DNA of 8,415 nucleotides from an uncultured Eubacteriales bacterium (GTDB taxonomy: Bacteria > Bacillota > Clostridia > Oscillospirales > Oscillospiraceae), in assembly GCA_900549645.1 (NCBI GenBank), contig URPD01000062.1, positions 1 to 8,415 on the forward strand, in the 5' to 3' direction. Under the pieces are notes generated by a model. It ran no database searches and had not been told where the DNA came from. It saw nothing but the letters and a program-made list of their open reading frames with translations. The translations under genes and the position numbers were made by a program. This document shows, one piece after another, positions 1-5,468 of the stretch (position 1 is its first letter; each line of letters opens with the position of its first letter).

Positions 1-237
1 GCAGTCCCACACAAGCAGCTTGAACATATCGTCACATACGATGTGGTCATATTTGCCCGTCCGCAAGACCTCATACGGGCAGCGGGGCAGCTCATAGGCT
101 GGTTTCCACTTCTCCGCAAGCTCTCGCGGTAAGCTGTAAAACAGCGTCAGCCATGATTTGTCGCTGTCCTGCGGTATCTCAATGAGCTCACCGGGCAGCA
201 CCACAAGAAAACCTTTCGGGCCTTTTTGCTTGTCCAT
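1..237 (-). CDS. Hypothetical protein, N-terminal part (runs off left edge)
   Basis: An open frame of 79 codons starts at an ATG at 237-235 on the minus strand and is still open at base 1, so only the N-terminus is present. The start is supported by a strong ribosome binding site, GGAGGTGA, 5 nt upstream. The protein begins MDKQKGPKGFLVVLPGELIE and continues with a mixed, aromatic-rich sequence that ends VWDC at the edge. It shows no signal peptide or clear membrane helix, and two cysteines lie in the visible part (residues 53 and 63, plus one at 79). I do not recognise the family and assign no function. An 8-bp inverted repeat (263-270 and 295-302) lies in the leader. The gene lies downstream of the rlmI terminator on the same strand, so it is probably transcribed separately. 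Confidence 0.72.
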   Translation of the reverse strand, partial: MDKQKGPKGFLVVLPGELIEIPQDSDKSWLTLFYSLPRELAEKWKPAYELPRCPYEVLRTGKYDHIVCDDMFKLLVWDC

Positions 238-262
238 CAGCGTCACCTCCAATCGCGTTTGT

Positions 263-302
263 ATTCAGCCCTCTACTATATATGGCATGAGAAAGGCTGA
301 AT
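263..302. repeat. Inverted repeat in the leader of the left-edge gene, possible operator
   Basis: ATTCAGCC (263-270) and GGCTGAAT (295-302) are perfect 8-bp inverted copies separated by 24 bp. They lie 26-65 bp upstream of the minus-strand start at 237. The intervening DNA is AT-rich and contains TATATA. The placement would suit an operator over a promoter or an RNA hairpin in the leader. No T-tract follows, so it is not a terminator. The functional reading is inference. Confidence 0.35.
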
Positions 303-424
303 TGTTCCAATGCTTCCAAACTTTTTTGAGTTTTTTTGAAAAATCTCGGAATGGATGGGATAGGATTGATTTAAGGCAATTATACCTGAAAGCTGTGAAT
401 AAATCTATTGCTTTTAGCGGCGGC

Positions 425-464
425 AAAAAAATAACGGGTATCCGGCTTTCACCAGATACCCGTT
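425..464 (-). terminator. Intrinsic terminator of rlmI
   Basis: Arms AACGGGTATC (433-442) and GATACCCGTT (455-464) form a perfect 10-bp stem. The 12-nt loop can add two more G-C pairs. Read on the minus strand, the stem is followed by one A and then seven T residues (431-425). This is a classic rho-independent terminator about 115 nt past the rlmI stop. On the plus strand no T-run follows, so it works in one direction only. Confidence 0.85.
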
Positions 465-577
465 GTTTCGTCCCAACCATGCCTGACAGATGCCATAATT
501 GTAATTTCTTCGATTACTTTCTTATGAGCACCCGTGTAACGTGCAGTGGATATATTATAATGAATGGTTTCGTGCCG

Positions 578-1807
578 TTATACGACCTGAAAGATGTAGA
601 ACTTGAGGTAGTCCGTCTCCGGAACGTTCCAGAGTATGGGGTGGTCGGGCGCCTGCTGGCGGGCTTCGATCTGCCGCAGCTCCACTCCGGCGTCCGCCGC
701 GGCGGACTTCAGCATCTTCACAAACAGCTCCGAGGGCATGAAGTGGCTGCATGATGCCGTGGCGAAGTAGCCGCCGCGCGGCAGAAGCTTCAGCGCGCGG
801 AGATTTATCTCCTTGTAGCCGCGCTCCGCTCCCGCAACGGTCTTGCGGGACTTGGTGAAAGCCGGAGGATCGAGAATGATGAAGTCGAACGGAGCCTTGC
901 CCTGCTTGCCCAGTTCCGGCAGCAGGTCGAATACGTCCGCGACCAGAAAGTCCATCTTGCCGTCAAGCCCGTTCCGCTGCGCGTTGGCCTTGGCCATCTC
1001 TATTGCCGAGGCGGAGATGTCCACCGCCGTGACGTGCTCCGCACCGCCGAGCGCGGCGTTGAGTGCGAATGACCCGGTGTGCGTGAAGCAATCGAGCACG
1101 CGGCGGCCCTTCGCCAGCCGCGCCACAGCGAGGCGGTTGTATTTCTGGTCGAGGAAGAAGCCGGTTTTCTGCCCGTTTTCAACATCGACCTTGTAGAATA
1201 CGCCGTTTTCGCAGATCTCCGTCACGGGTGATTCCGGGTGCGTCTCGCCGGGGAGCGGGTACCAGCCCCTGTACTGCTCCAGCCCCTCAAGCTCGCGTAT
1301 TGCGACGTCGTTGCGCTCGAATATGCCGCGGATGTCCTGCCCGTCCTCGCGCAGAACCTCGGCGAGCAGCGGGAAAAGTGTGTCCTTTATGCGCTCCATG
1401 CCGACGGAAAGTGTCTGCACGACCAGAAGCTCCGAGAATCTGTCCACCGTCAGGCCGGGGAAGCCGTCCGCTTCGCCGAATATCACGCGGCAGCAGCCAA
1501 TGTCGCCGCCCATGACGACCTTGCGGTAGTCCCACGCATATTTTATGCGGCGCTTCCAGAATGCCGCGTCGAAGCGGTCGTTCGCGTTGCGGGAGATTAG
1601 ACGGACGCGGATCTTGCTTCTGCGGCTGAGAAAGCCGGTGCCGAGGTATTTGCCCTTCTCGCTCACCGCGTCCACAAGCGCGCCGTTTTCGGCATCCTCG
1701 CCGCCGGAGACGACCTCCGCCTCGTATATCCATGGATGCCCCTGCTCGACCCATCGCGTGCCCTTCGGGCTTATGACCAGACGCGGAAATTCCCGCTGTG
1801 ATTTCAT
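578..1807 (-). CDS. rlmI: 23S rRNA (cytosine-C5) methyltransferase, RlmI/YccW family
   Basis: This 409-aa protein is a class I SAM-dependent rRNA methyltransferase of the COG1092 group. The E. coli member RlmI makes m5C at position 1962 of 23S rRNA. An N-terminal PUA-type RNA-binding domain spans about residues 8-85, starting with the PxxxxxxxxGHPWIY-type segment. The central part carries the family motif GQKTGFFLDQ at 212-221. The SAM-binding loop VLDCFTHTGSF is at 237-247, motif IV DPPAF at 313-317, and the probable catalytic cysteine is Cys353 in ASCSHF. The length matches the family (about 395-410 aa). The ATG at 1807 has an AGGA ribosome binding site 6 nt upstream. A TTGCGC/TAAAAT promoter lies just upstream and an intrinsic terminator downstream, so the gene appears monocistronic. 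The exact target base in this organism is inferred from the family. Confidence 0.92.
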   Translation of the reverse strand: MKSQREFPRLVISPKGTRWVEQGHPWIYEAEVVSGGEDAENGALVDAVSEKGKYLGTGFLSRRSKIRVRLISRNANDRFDAAFWKRRIKYAWDYRKVVMGGDIGCCRVIFGEADGFPGLTVDRFSELLVVQTLSVGMERIKDTLFPLLAEVLREDGQDIRGIFERNDVAIRELEGLEQYRGWYPLPGETHPESPVTEICENGVFYKVDVENGQKTGFFLDQKYNRLAVARLAKGRRVLDCFTHTGSFALNAALGGAEHVTAVDISASAIEMAKANAQRNGLDGKMDFLVADVFDLLPELGKQGKAPFDFIILDPPAFTKSRKTVAGAERGYKEINLRALKLLPRGGYFATASCSHFMPSELFVKMLKSAAADAGVELRQIEARQQAPDHPILWNVPETDYLKFYIFQVV

Positions 1808-1841
1808 ATAAGTTCCTGCCTTTTAAAATTGTAGTGCTGCT

Positions 1842-1870
1842 ATTTTACCACGTAATCCCGCCCGGCGCAA
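1842..1870 (-). promoter_or_regulatory. Probable rlmI promoter with extended -10
   Basis: On the minus strand, TTGCGC (1870-1865) and TAAAAT (1847-1842) are exactly 17 bp apart. The -10 is preceded by TGG, giving an extended -10. The start of transcription would fall about 28 nt upstream of the rlmI ATG. The -35 matches the consensus only in its first three bases, so the call rests mostly on the -10 and the spacing. Confidence 0.5.
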
Positions 1871-1936
1871 CGTGTCAGATTGTATGTAGATGCGGAGGAA
1901 AAAGCAGTAAACCGGGCTTCATAATGCACATGCAAT

Positions 1937-1946
1937 ATGTTAACAT
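1937..1946. repeat. Palindrome ATGTTAACAT in a divergent intergenic region
   Basis: A perfect 10-bp palindrome sits between rlmI (minus) and the three-gene cassette (plus). ACATGC occurs twice nearby (1928-1933 and 1943-1948), 15 bp apart. A TATATT hexamer at 1953-1958 could be a -10 box for the cassette, but it lacks a good -35. That would suit a regulated promoter, with the palindrome as an operator. This is inference; short palindromes also arise by chance in AT-rich DNA. Confidence 0.25.
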
Positions 1947-2025
1947 GCTACATATATTACCGAGTTGAATCGCGCGGGAGCGCCGGACTCGGAAAAGCGT
2001 CCAACAGATAAAGAGGAGGATCATC

Positions 2026-2379
2026 ATGCAGAAAAAACTGACAATTGCAGGAATCATTATCGGAGCAGTCGTGTTTGTTCTAGGAATTGTAGTTCTGGCG
2101 CAGGATACGGGATATAAGCCGGAATATGTGGAGTTCGGCGCAGATTTTTACACATACAGCTACAGCGCCACAAGATACGCGGCAGGGAATGTTATGGAGC
2201 TTGCCGAGATCGTCAAGAAGGGTCTTGGATTCCTTCTCATGGCTATCGGTGCGATCGATGCCTGCGTTTTTGGATACATATATGTCAAGAACACGGAAAA
2301 ACGGCCTGCTCCTGTCGTCGTAACCACCGCAAGTGAGATGCCCGCAGAGGACGTTTCCGACGAACTTCCGGAAATTTAA
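2026..2379 (+). CDS. Small two-helix membrane protein, first gene of cassette
   Basis: This 117-aa protein has two hydrophobic helices, about residues 5-25 and 67-87. A 40-residue aromatic segment (YVEFGADFYTYSYSAT and following) lies between them. A charged and acidic C-tail of about 30 residues follows and ends SDELPEI. With two helices the loop probably faces outside and both ends lie in the cytoplasm, though orientation is not proven. The start is fixed by GAGGAGG 5-11 nt upstream of the ATG. The gene is followed after 12 nt by the zinc-ribbon gene, whose ribosome binding site overlaps this stop codon, so the two are almost surely co-transcribed. I recall similar uncharacterised proteins in Clostridia but know no function. 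Confidence 0.8.
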   Translation: MQKKLTIAGIIIGAVVFVLGIVVLAQDTGYKPEYVEFGADFYTYSYSATRYAAGNVMELAEIVKKGLGFLLMAIGAIDACVFGYIYVKNTEKRPAPVVVTTASEMPAEDVSDELPEI

Positions 2380-2391
2380 GGAGCAAGAAGC

Positions 2392-3183
2392 ATGGCAAAT
2401 CGTTTTCAAGAACTGTTCCGGCTCTTGCCGAAGCTGTATTCCGCAGGCGCGCCGGTTATGATAGAAGCAGGCGCGCTTCAGAAGGACTCGGCAACGAACC
2501 GTGTTCTCGCGCAGCTGAAGCTGCGCAGCTTAGATCCGCGCCGGATATGCGCCTGCAAGGTTTCTGTCCGCGCGTTTGAACCCAACGGAACCGAACTCGA
2601 CGGCGTACCGAGCTTTGCCTATCTTGATATAGACGTTGGCTTGGGAGAGAATTTTGGCACCAAAACACCCATCTATCTGCCGGACGGAAATTCTCGCAGT
2701 ATGTCCGTCTCCGTTATCGAGACTGTGTTTTCCGACGGTTCGGTCTGGCAGGCAGAGCCGTGCGAGTGGCACCAGATACCGGTGCAGGAGGCTGTTGTCG
2801 AGCACTTTGACGATCCGGAGCTGATAAAGCAGTATGAGCTGCGTGTGGGCGGGGACTGCCCTCTTATCCCGACTGTTCAGGATGGGCTGTTTCTCTGCAC
2901 CTGCGGAACGGCTAACCTTGCCGGGGCGCGTGAGTGTTATAATTGCCGCCGGAAATATGCCGACCTTGAGGCCGCACTTGATCTTTCCACGCTCATAAAA
3001 GAGAAGGATGAACGCCTGCAGAGAGAGACTGAGGCCCGCGAAGCCGTGGAAAGGGCTGCCGCCGAAAAAGCGGAGAGTGACCGTATTGCGGCGGAGATAC
3101 GCAGGAAAAAAGTCAAGAAAGGATGCTGCGGCACAGCGCAAAGCTGCTGCCTATGCCTATGCTGTTCAGCTGGCGGAGGCTGA
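2392..3183 (+). CDS. Zinc-ribbon/coiled-coil protein, N-terminal part of a frameshifted gene
   Basis: The frame gives 263 aa, but only residues 1-240 look authentic. Residues 1-150 form a mostly beta domain. A zinc ribbon follows with C169-x-C171 and C182-xx-C185 (LFLCTCGTANLAGARECYNC). A charged helical, probably coiled-coil segment runs from about 198 to 240. After the A6 run at 3106-3111 the frame turns into a cysteine-rich 23-residue tail, unlike the rest, and stops at 3181-3183. The natural continuation lies in another frame and matches the downstream ORF. Removing one base from the A6 run would give one 509-aa protein ending at 3922. The ribosome binding site AAGGAG overlaps the upstream stop codon. 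No signal peptide or membrane helix is seen, so the product is probably cytoplasmic. Similar zinc-ribbon proteins occur in Firmicutes without known function. Confidence 0.8.
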   Translation: MANRFQELFRLLPKLYSAGAPVMIEAGALQKDSATNRVLAQLKLRSLDPRRICACKVSVRAFEPNGTELDGVPSFAYLDIDVGLGENFGTKTPIYLPDGNSRSMSVSVIETVFSDGSVWQAEPCEWHQIPVQEAVVEHFDDPELIKQYELRVGGDCPLIPTVQDGLFLCTCGTANLAGARECYNCRRKYADLEAALDLSTLIKEKDERLQRETEAREAVERAAAEKAESDRIAAEIRRKKVKKGCCGTAQSCCLCLCCSAGGG

Positions 3184-3922
3184 GGACTACAGTACGGCCA
3201 TTCCGTACTTCACTGCTGCAGGTAACTACGAGGATGCTAAAGAGCACTTGACCGATGCGATCTATAACTATGCTTGTCAGGAACTGTCTGCAGGGCGTTT
3301 TAGCCACGCAAAAAATGGCTTCATGCGCTGCGCAGGATATAAAGACGCTGACGATAAATATAACGAGGCTGATTATGGCTACGGATGTCAACTTCTTGAC
3401 GACAAAGAGTATGATAAGGCTGTTTCCGTGTTCAAAGAGCTTGGAAGCTACAAGGATTCAGCGTCAAAGCAGCTTGAAGCAAAATACGGTTATGTTGTTG
3501 ACAACAAGCGGCTCAAAGAAACCAGCAAATATTATGGGTACATAAATGATCTGGTTGATGCGAGGTATAAGGATTCCCGCGCTATTTATAAAGAGGTTTA
3601 CAAGTGGACTGTTACTGTTTCGGCTATCAATTCCAGCGCCACGGCGTGGCTTGACGAAAAGTCTATAGGAAGCTCTTCTCCGCTGTATGCCCATTATAAA
3701 GTCTCCGGAGGCCCGCCGAACGGAAAAACAGAAGTGATCGTTAGGTACACATTTCCGTCCGGTTATTGGGGAGACTATAGTTTGGGAGACATGCGAAGCG
3801 GCAGTTCGGGGTGCGTTTTCTGGGAAGACGGAATAGGTGGGCCGACGGGTACTCTGTACTTGAAATTTTACGACTCTGACAGGAACCAAATCGGCTCGGC
3901 ATCCATAAAGATTACAAACTAA
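3008..3922 (+). CDS. TPR-like repeat plus beta domain, C-terminal part of the frameshifted gene
   Basis: The frame is open from an ATG at 3008, but that start has poor ribosome binding and the first 33 residues are the wrong-frame reading of the upstream coiled coil. Authentic coding begins at about 3110 (KSRKDAAAQRK). The protein then shows three repeats of about 35-40 residues with the pattern AxxLxxxxYxxAixxFxxxGxYxDA, at ORF residues 48-83, 86-118 and 122-153. These resemble the TPR-like repeats ending in LGxYKDS that are common in Firmicutes proteins. A basic linker follows, then a C-terminal beta-rich domain of about 105 residues (from YKWTVTV to the end). The next gene's AAGGAGG overlaps the stop codon. 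As an independent gene it has no convincing start; it is best read as the second half of the 2392 gene, giving 509 aa in all. Confidence 0.75.
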   Translation: MNACRERLRPAKPWKGLPPKKRRVTVLRRRYAGKKSRKDAAAQRKAAAYAYAVQLAEAEDYSTAIPYFTAAGNYEDAKEHLTDAIYNYACQELSAGRFSHAKNGFMRCAGYKDADDKYNEADYGYGCQLLDDKEYDKAVSVFKELGSYKDSASKQLEAKYGYVVDNKRLKETSKYYGYINDLVDARYKDSRAIYKEVYKWTVTVSAINSSATAWLDEKSIGSSSPLYAHYKVSGGPPNGKTEVIVRYTFPSGYWGDYSLGDMRSGSSGCVFWEDGIGGPTGTLYLKFYDSDRNQIGSASIKITN

Positions 3923-3933
3923 GGAGGAGTACT

Positions 3934-4254
3934 GTGTATCCGGTTTTGACTTTGATGATTGCTGCCGGACTTGCTTTCATTCCGGCAAATATAGCAAAGC
4001 AGAAAGGTCACAGCTTTGGCCTATGGTGGGTATATGGCTGGCTGCTCTTTATCGTTGCTATTATTCATGTTCAGTTTATCGAGGACTATTCGGCTCAGAC
4101 TCCCGGCGGCAGAACGATGGGAGTACGCCCGCAACTGCAGAAATCTCCCTCTGATGTCTCTGCGGAGTTGAGATCGCTGAAAGAGCTTCTCGACTCCGGC
4201 ATCATCACGCAGGAGGATTTTGACCGGAAAGAGCGTCAGCTCCTTGGCCTGTGA
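3934..4254 (+). CDS. SHOCT-domain two-helix membrane protein, GTG start
   Basis: This 106-aa protein has two predicted membrane helices (about residues 3-20 and 30-48) joined by a short basic loop, IAKQKGHSFG. A linker of about 25 residues follows. It ends with a SHOCT domain (short C-terminal domain) at about 76-105 with the typical L(x)LKELLDSGIITQEDFDRKE core. The start is a GTG, chosen because a full AAGGAGG lies 6 nt upstream and overlaps the previous stop codon. SHOCT domains are linked to oligomerisation or attachment in many unrelated proteins; no specific role is known here. As third gene of the cassette it probably works with the membrane protein and the zinc-ribbon/TPR protein, but that rests only on gene order. 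Confidence 0.85.
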   Translation: MYPVLTLMIAAGLAFIPANIAKQKGHSFGLWWVYGWLLFIVAIIHVQFIEDYSAQTPGGRTMGVRPQLQKSPSDVSAELRSLKELLDSGIITQEDFDRKERQLLGL

Positions 4255-4276
4255 CCCCTGACCGGTGTTTTATGAC

Positions 4277-4315
4277 AAAAGCGACAGCGCCTATGTCGGC
4301 TGCTGTCGCTTTTTT
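4277..4315 (+). terminator. Intrinsic terminator between the cassette and spoVT
   Basis: AAAAGCGACAGC (4277-4288) pairs perfectly with 4302-4313, and inner GCC/GGC bases can extend the stem. On the plus strand it runs into a T tract (4310-4315), ending the cassette about 20 nt after its stop codon. On the minus strand the hairpin is followed only by the TTTT of its own arm and then GTC. It may still serve spoVT, whose stop codon overlaps the last T of the tract, as a weaker bidirectional terminator. Confidence 0.85.
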
Positions 4316-4857
4316 CAGCTCTCCATCTGCTTCCCCAGAAATGATGCGACCGTCTGGGCAAGCTTGTATTCAAGCTCCTCGCAGGGAATGCTGTTGCGCG
4401 GCGTGATAAACATTACACAGCCCATCAGATCGCCCTCGGAAATGACGGGAGCCGCTATGGAAACGCAGTATTTTTCGTCATCCGCCACGACCGGCATCGA
4501 GCTGCCGCCGGACTCCTGCCGGTAGACGCTGCGGCTCTCCATGACCGCGGCGAGCTGCTGGCTGATGGGCTTGTCCATAAGCTCGCGCTTCGCGCCGCCG
4601 GCAATGGCAATGACGCTGTCCCTGTCGCTCACGGCGACAATGCCGTCGGTAGCCTTGCGCAGGCTGTCGCATATCTGCGCGGCGAAGTCAGATAATTCCC
4701 CGATCGGGGAATACTTCTTGAATATCAGCTCCCCATCCTTATCTGTGAAAATCTCCAACGGGTCGCCCTCACGGATACGCATGGTACGGCGAATCTCTTT
4801 GGGTATGACCACGCGGCCGAGGTCGTCTATACGGCGGACTATTCCGGTTGCCTTCAT
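4315..4857 (-). CDS. spoVT: SpoVT-type sporulation transcription regulator (AbrB + GAF)
   Basis: From the ATG at 4857 the product is 180 aa, close to Bacillus subtilis SpoVT (178 aa). Residues 1-50 are an AbrB-type swapped-hairpin DNA-binding domain (MKATGIVRRIDDLGRVVIPK followed by EIRRTMRIREGDPLEIF). Residues from about 56 to 177 match the C-terminal GAF domain of SpoVT. In Bacillus, SpoVT is made in the forespore and tunes sigma-G-dependent genes late in sporulation. A longer frame starting at 4986 exists, but the added 43 residues are cysteine- and arginine-rich and non-conserved. The ATG at 4857 has AAGGGAG 8 nt upstream and begins exactly where the family begins. It converges with the SHOCT gene. 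A possible promoter overlaps the left arm of the inverted repeat at 4901. Presence suggests a sporulating ancestry, although AbrB/GAF homologues persist in some non-sporulating Clostridia. Confidence 0.93.
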   Translation of the reverse strand: MKATGIVRRIDDLGRVVIPKEIRRTMRIREGDPLEIFTDKDGELIFKKYSPIGELSDFAAQICDSLRKATDGIVAVSDRDSVIAIAGGAKRELMDKPISQQLAAVMESRSVYRQESGGSSMPVVADDEKYCVSIAAPVISEGDLMGCVMFITPRNSIPCEELEYKLAQTVASFLGKQMES

Positions 4858-4882
4858 GTTATATCTCCCTTTTCTGTGTGTA

Positions 4883-4912
4883 TTTGTAATGCTGGCTGGC
4901 GTCAGCTGACAA
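4883..4912 (-). promoter_or_regulatory. Possible spoVT promoter
   Basis: On the minus strand, TTGTCA (4912-4907) is followed after 18 bp by TACAAA (4888-4883), about 25 bp upstream of the spoVT start. Both hexamers fit sigma-A only partly. The -35 lies inside the palindrome GTCAGCTGAC (4901-4910), which is the outer end of the inverted repeat. In Bacillus this gene uses sigma-G; I do not see a clear sigma-G box here, so the true promoter is uncertain. Confidence 0.3.
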
Positions 4913-5048
4913 GGGCAGACACGGCACTGCCGGACGAGAGCGTCCGCACTTCTACGGAAAAGCGCGGCGATGCGGCGGCAAGTCATAGTTATACGCGCAA
5001 AAAGCGCCGGGAAGATGCCGCGTCAGGTGTCTGCTCTTGTCAACTGAC
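4901..5048. repeat. 22-bp inverted repeat flanking a 104-nt core, MITE-like or structured element
   Basis: Positions 4901-4922 and 5027-5048 are inverted copies with 20 of 22 positions identical. Reading each arm outward gives GTGTCTGC-Y-CTTGTCA-R-CTGAC. The left arm's outer end is a perfect palindrome, GTCAGCTGAC. The core (4923-5026) is GC-rich, includes a small hairpin (GGACG/CGTCC near 4930) and encodes no credible protein. I see no target-site duplication beside the arms. The structure could be a small non-autonomous transposon relic, a pair of inverted regulator sites, or a transcribed stem-loop. Both arms place TTGTCA pointing outward, and the left copy is the candidate -35 of spoVT. 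Confidence 0.6.
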
Positions 5049-5157
5049 AGTACTAGTCTTTGCTGATTATGGAAGAATATGCGGGCGCGGGTTTTAATTA
5101 TTTCGATCCCGCAGGAGCGATACTGAGGAATCTTGTCGCGCTGAATGTCTGAAAATA

Positions 5158-5186
5158 TTGACATACAGACCGGTATTTGGTAATCT
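5158..5186 (+). promoter_or_regulatory. Promoter of the small membrane protein gene
   Basis: A perfect -35 TTGACA (5158-5163) and TAATCT (5181-5186) are 17 bp apart, and TGG before the -10 makes an extended -10. Transcription would start near 5193, giving a leader of about 48 nt that contains a 6-bp GC hairpin immediately before the ribosome binding site. The -10 hexamer itself matches the consensus only half. Confidence 0.55.
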
Positions 5187-5240
5187 CAAATCAGGAAAAC
5201 CGGAAAATTCCGCGAGAGCGCGGAGAAAGGGGGCGGCACG

Positions 5241-5426
5241 ATGATGGAAGATTACGAACAAAACGAAAATAGACTAGCCTCAGCTCGCATACATCCTAAA
5301 AAAGTCGATGTGTTGTTGGTTTCTAACCTTTTTCTAGTCTGTGCAGTTGCTCTTGTTCTGAGGTATTTGGGCATTGTCCATATTGTATCAAAAGAAGTAA
5401 TAGTTGAAATCGTTGAGACAAACTAA
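5241..5426 (+). CDS. Small single-helix membrane protein (61 aa), unknown
   Basis: The short product begins with a polar, charged N-tail (MMEDYEQNENRLASARIHPK). One hydrophobic helix follows at about residues 22-40 (VDVLLVSNLFLVCAVALVL), then a 20-residue tail ending EIVETN. The ribosome binding site AAAGGGGG lies 7 nt before the ATG; the next codon is also ATG and could serve as start. A TTGACA promoter lies 55-83 bp upstream, which supports a real gene rather than a chance frame. Base composition is more AT-rich than that of its neighbours. Its stop lies in the T-rich side of the typA terminator, so the same hairpin can end both transcripts. I do not recognise a family. A cytoplasmic N-terminus is plausible from the lysine pair before the helix. 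Confidence 0.6.
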   Translation: MMEDYEQNENRLASARIHPKKVDVLLVSNLFLVCAVALVLRYLGIVHIVSKEVIVEIVETN

Positions 5427-5457
5427 AACGAGCCTCCGGCGGAACGCCGGAGGCTCG
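5417..5457 (-). terminator. Strong hairpin terminator of typA, shared with the convergent small gene
   Basis: Arms 5429-5441 and 5445-5457 (CGAGCCTCCGGCG and its complement) form a perfect 13-bp GC-rich stem with a GAA triloop. On the minus strand it is followed by TTTTAGTTTG, a fair T tract, 12 nt after the typA stop codon. On the plus strand it is followed by ATTCTCATCATTT, a weaker tract, so it probably acts in both directions. Confidence 0.85.
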
Positions 5458-5468
5458 ATTCTCATCAT

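Larger units (their letters stand above)
238..577. other. Intergenic stretch between rlmI and the left-edge gene
   Basis: This 340-bp gap contains no convincing gene. It holds the rlmI terminator (425-464), the inverted repeat at 263-302, and an AT-rich section with A/T runs around 320-345. On the minus strand a perfect TATAAT hexamer sits at 384-379, just downstream of the terminator, and could be the -10 box of the left-edge gene. No good -35 hexamer is seen at the usual spacing, so I do not call it as a promoter. Frames that cross the terminator on either strand look spurious. Confidence 0.6.
4858..5240. other. Intergenic region between spoVT and the small membrane protein gene
   Basis: This 383-bp divergent gap has no convincing gene on either strand; its open frames lack ribosome binding sites and have unlikely compositions. 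It holds the possible spoVT promoter, the 148-bp inverted-repeat structure (4901-5048), and the TTGACA promoter at 5158-5186. A 6-bp GC hairpin (5209-5214 with 5219-5224) sits just before the ribosome binding site of the next gene. Bases 5049-5157 show nothing I can assign. Confidence 0.6.

Noticed and set aside
265..480. 71-aa minus-strand frame
   Set aside because: It runs through the intrinsic terminator of rlmI and has no ribosome binding site or family resemblance.
556..561. TATAAT on the plus strand past the 3' end of rlmI
   Set aside because: No -35 hexamer at suitable spacing and no plus-strand gene downstream; it faces into the antisense of rlmI.
1228..1600. Several plus-strand frames opposite rlmI
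   Set aside because: They are shadows of a GC-rich coding sequence; the minus-strand product matches RlmI over its full length.
1885..1920. GGAGGAAAAAGC resembling a ribosome binding site on the plus strand
   Set aside because: No start codon follows at a suitable distance, and no open frame of coding character begins there.
3112..3183. Cysteine-rich tail (CCGTAQSCCLCLCC) as a metal-binding motif
   Set aside because: It appears only after the frame break, and the same bases encode a sensible helical sequence in the other frame.
4858..4986. 43-residue N-terminal extension of SpoVT from an ATG at 4986
   Set aside because: The extension is arginine/cysteine-rich and runs through the inverted-repeat arm. 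The ATG at 4857 has a good ribosome binding site and matches the conserved family start.
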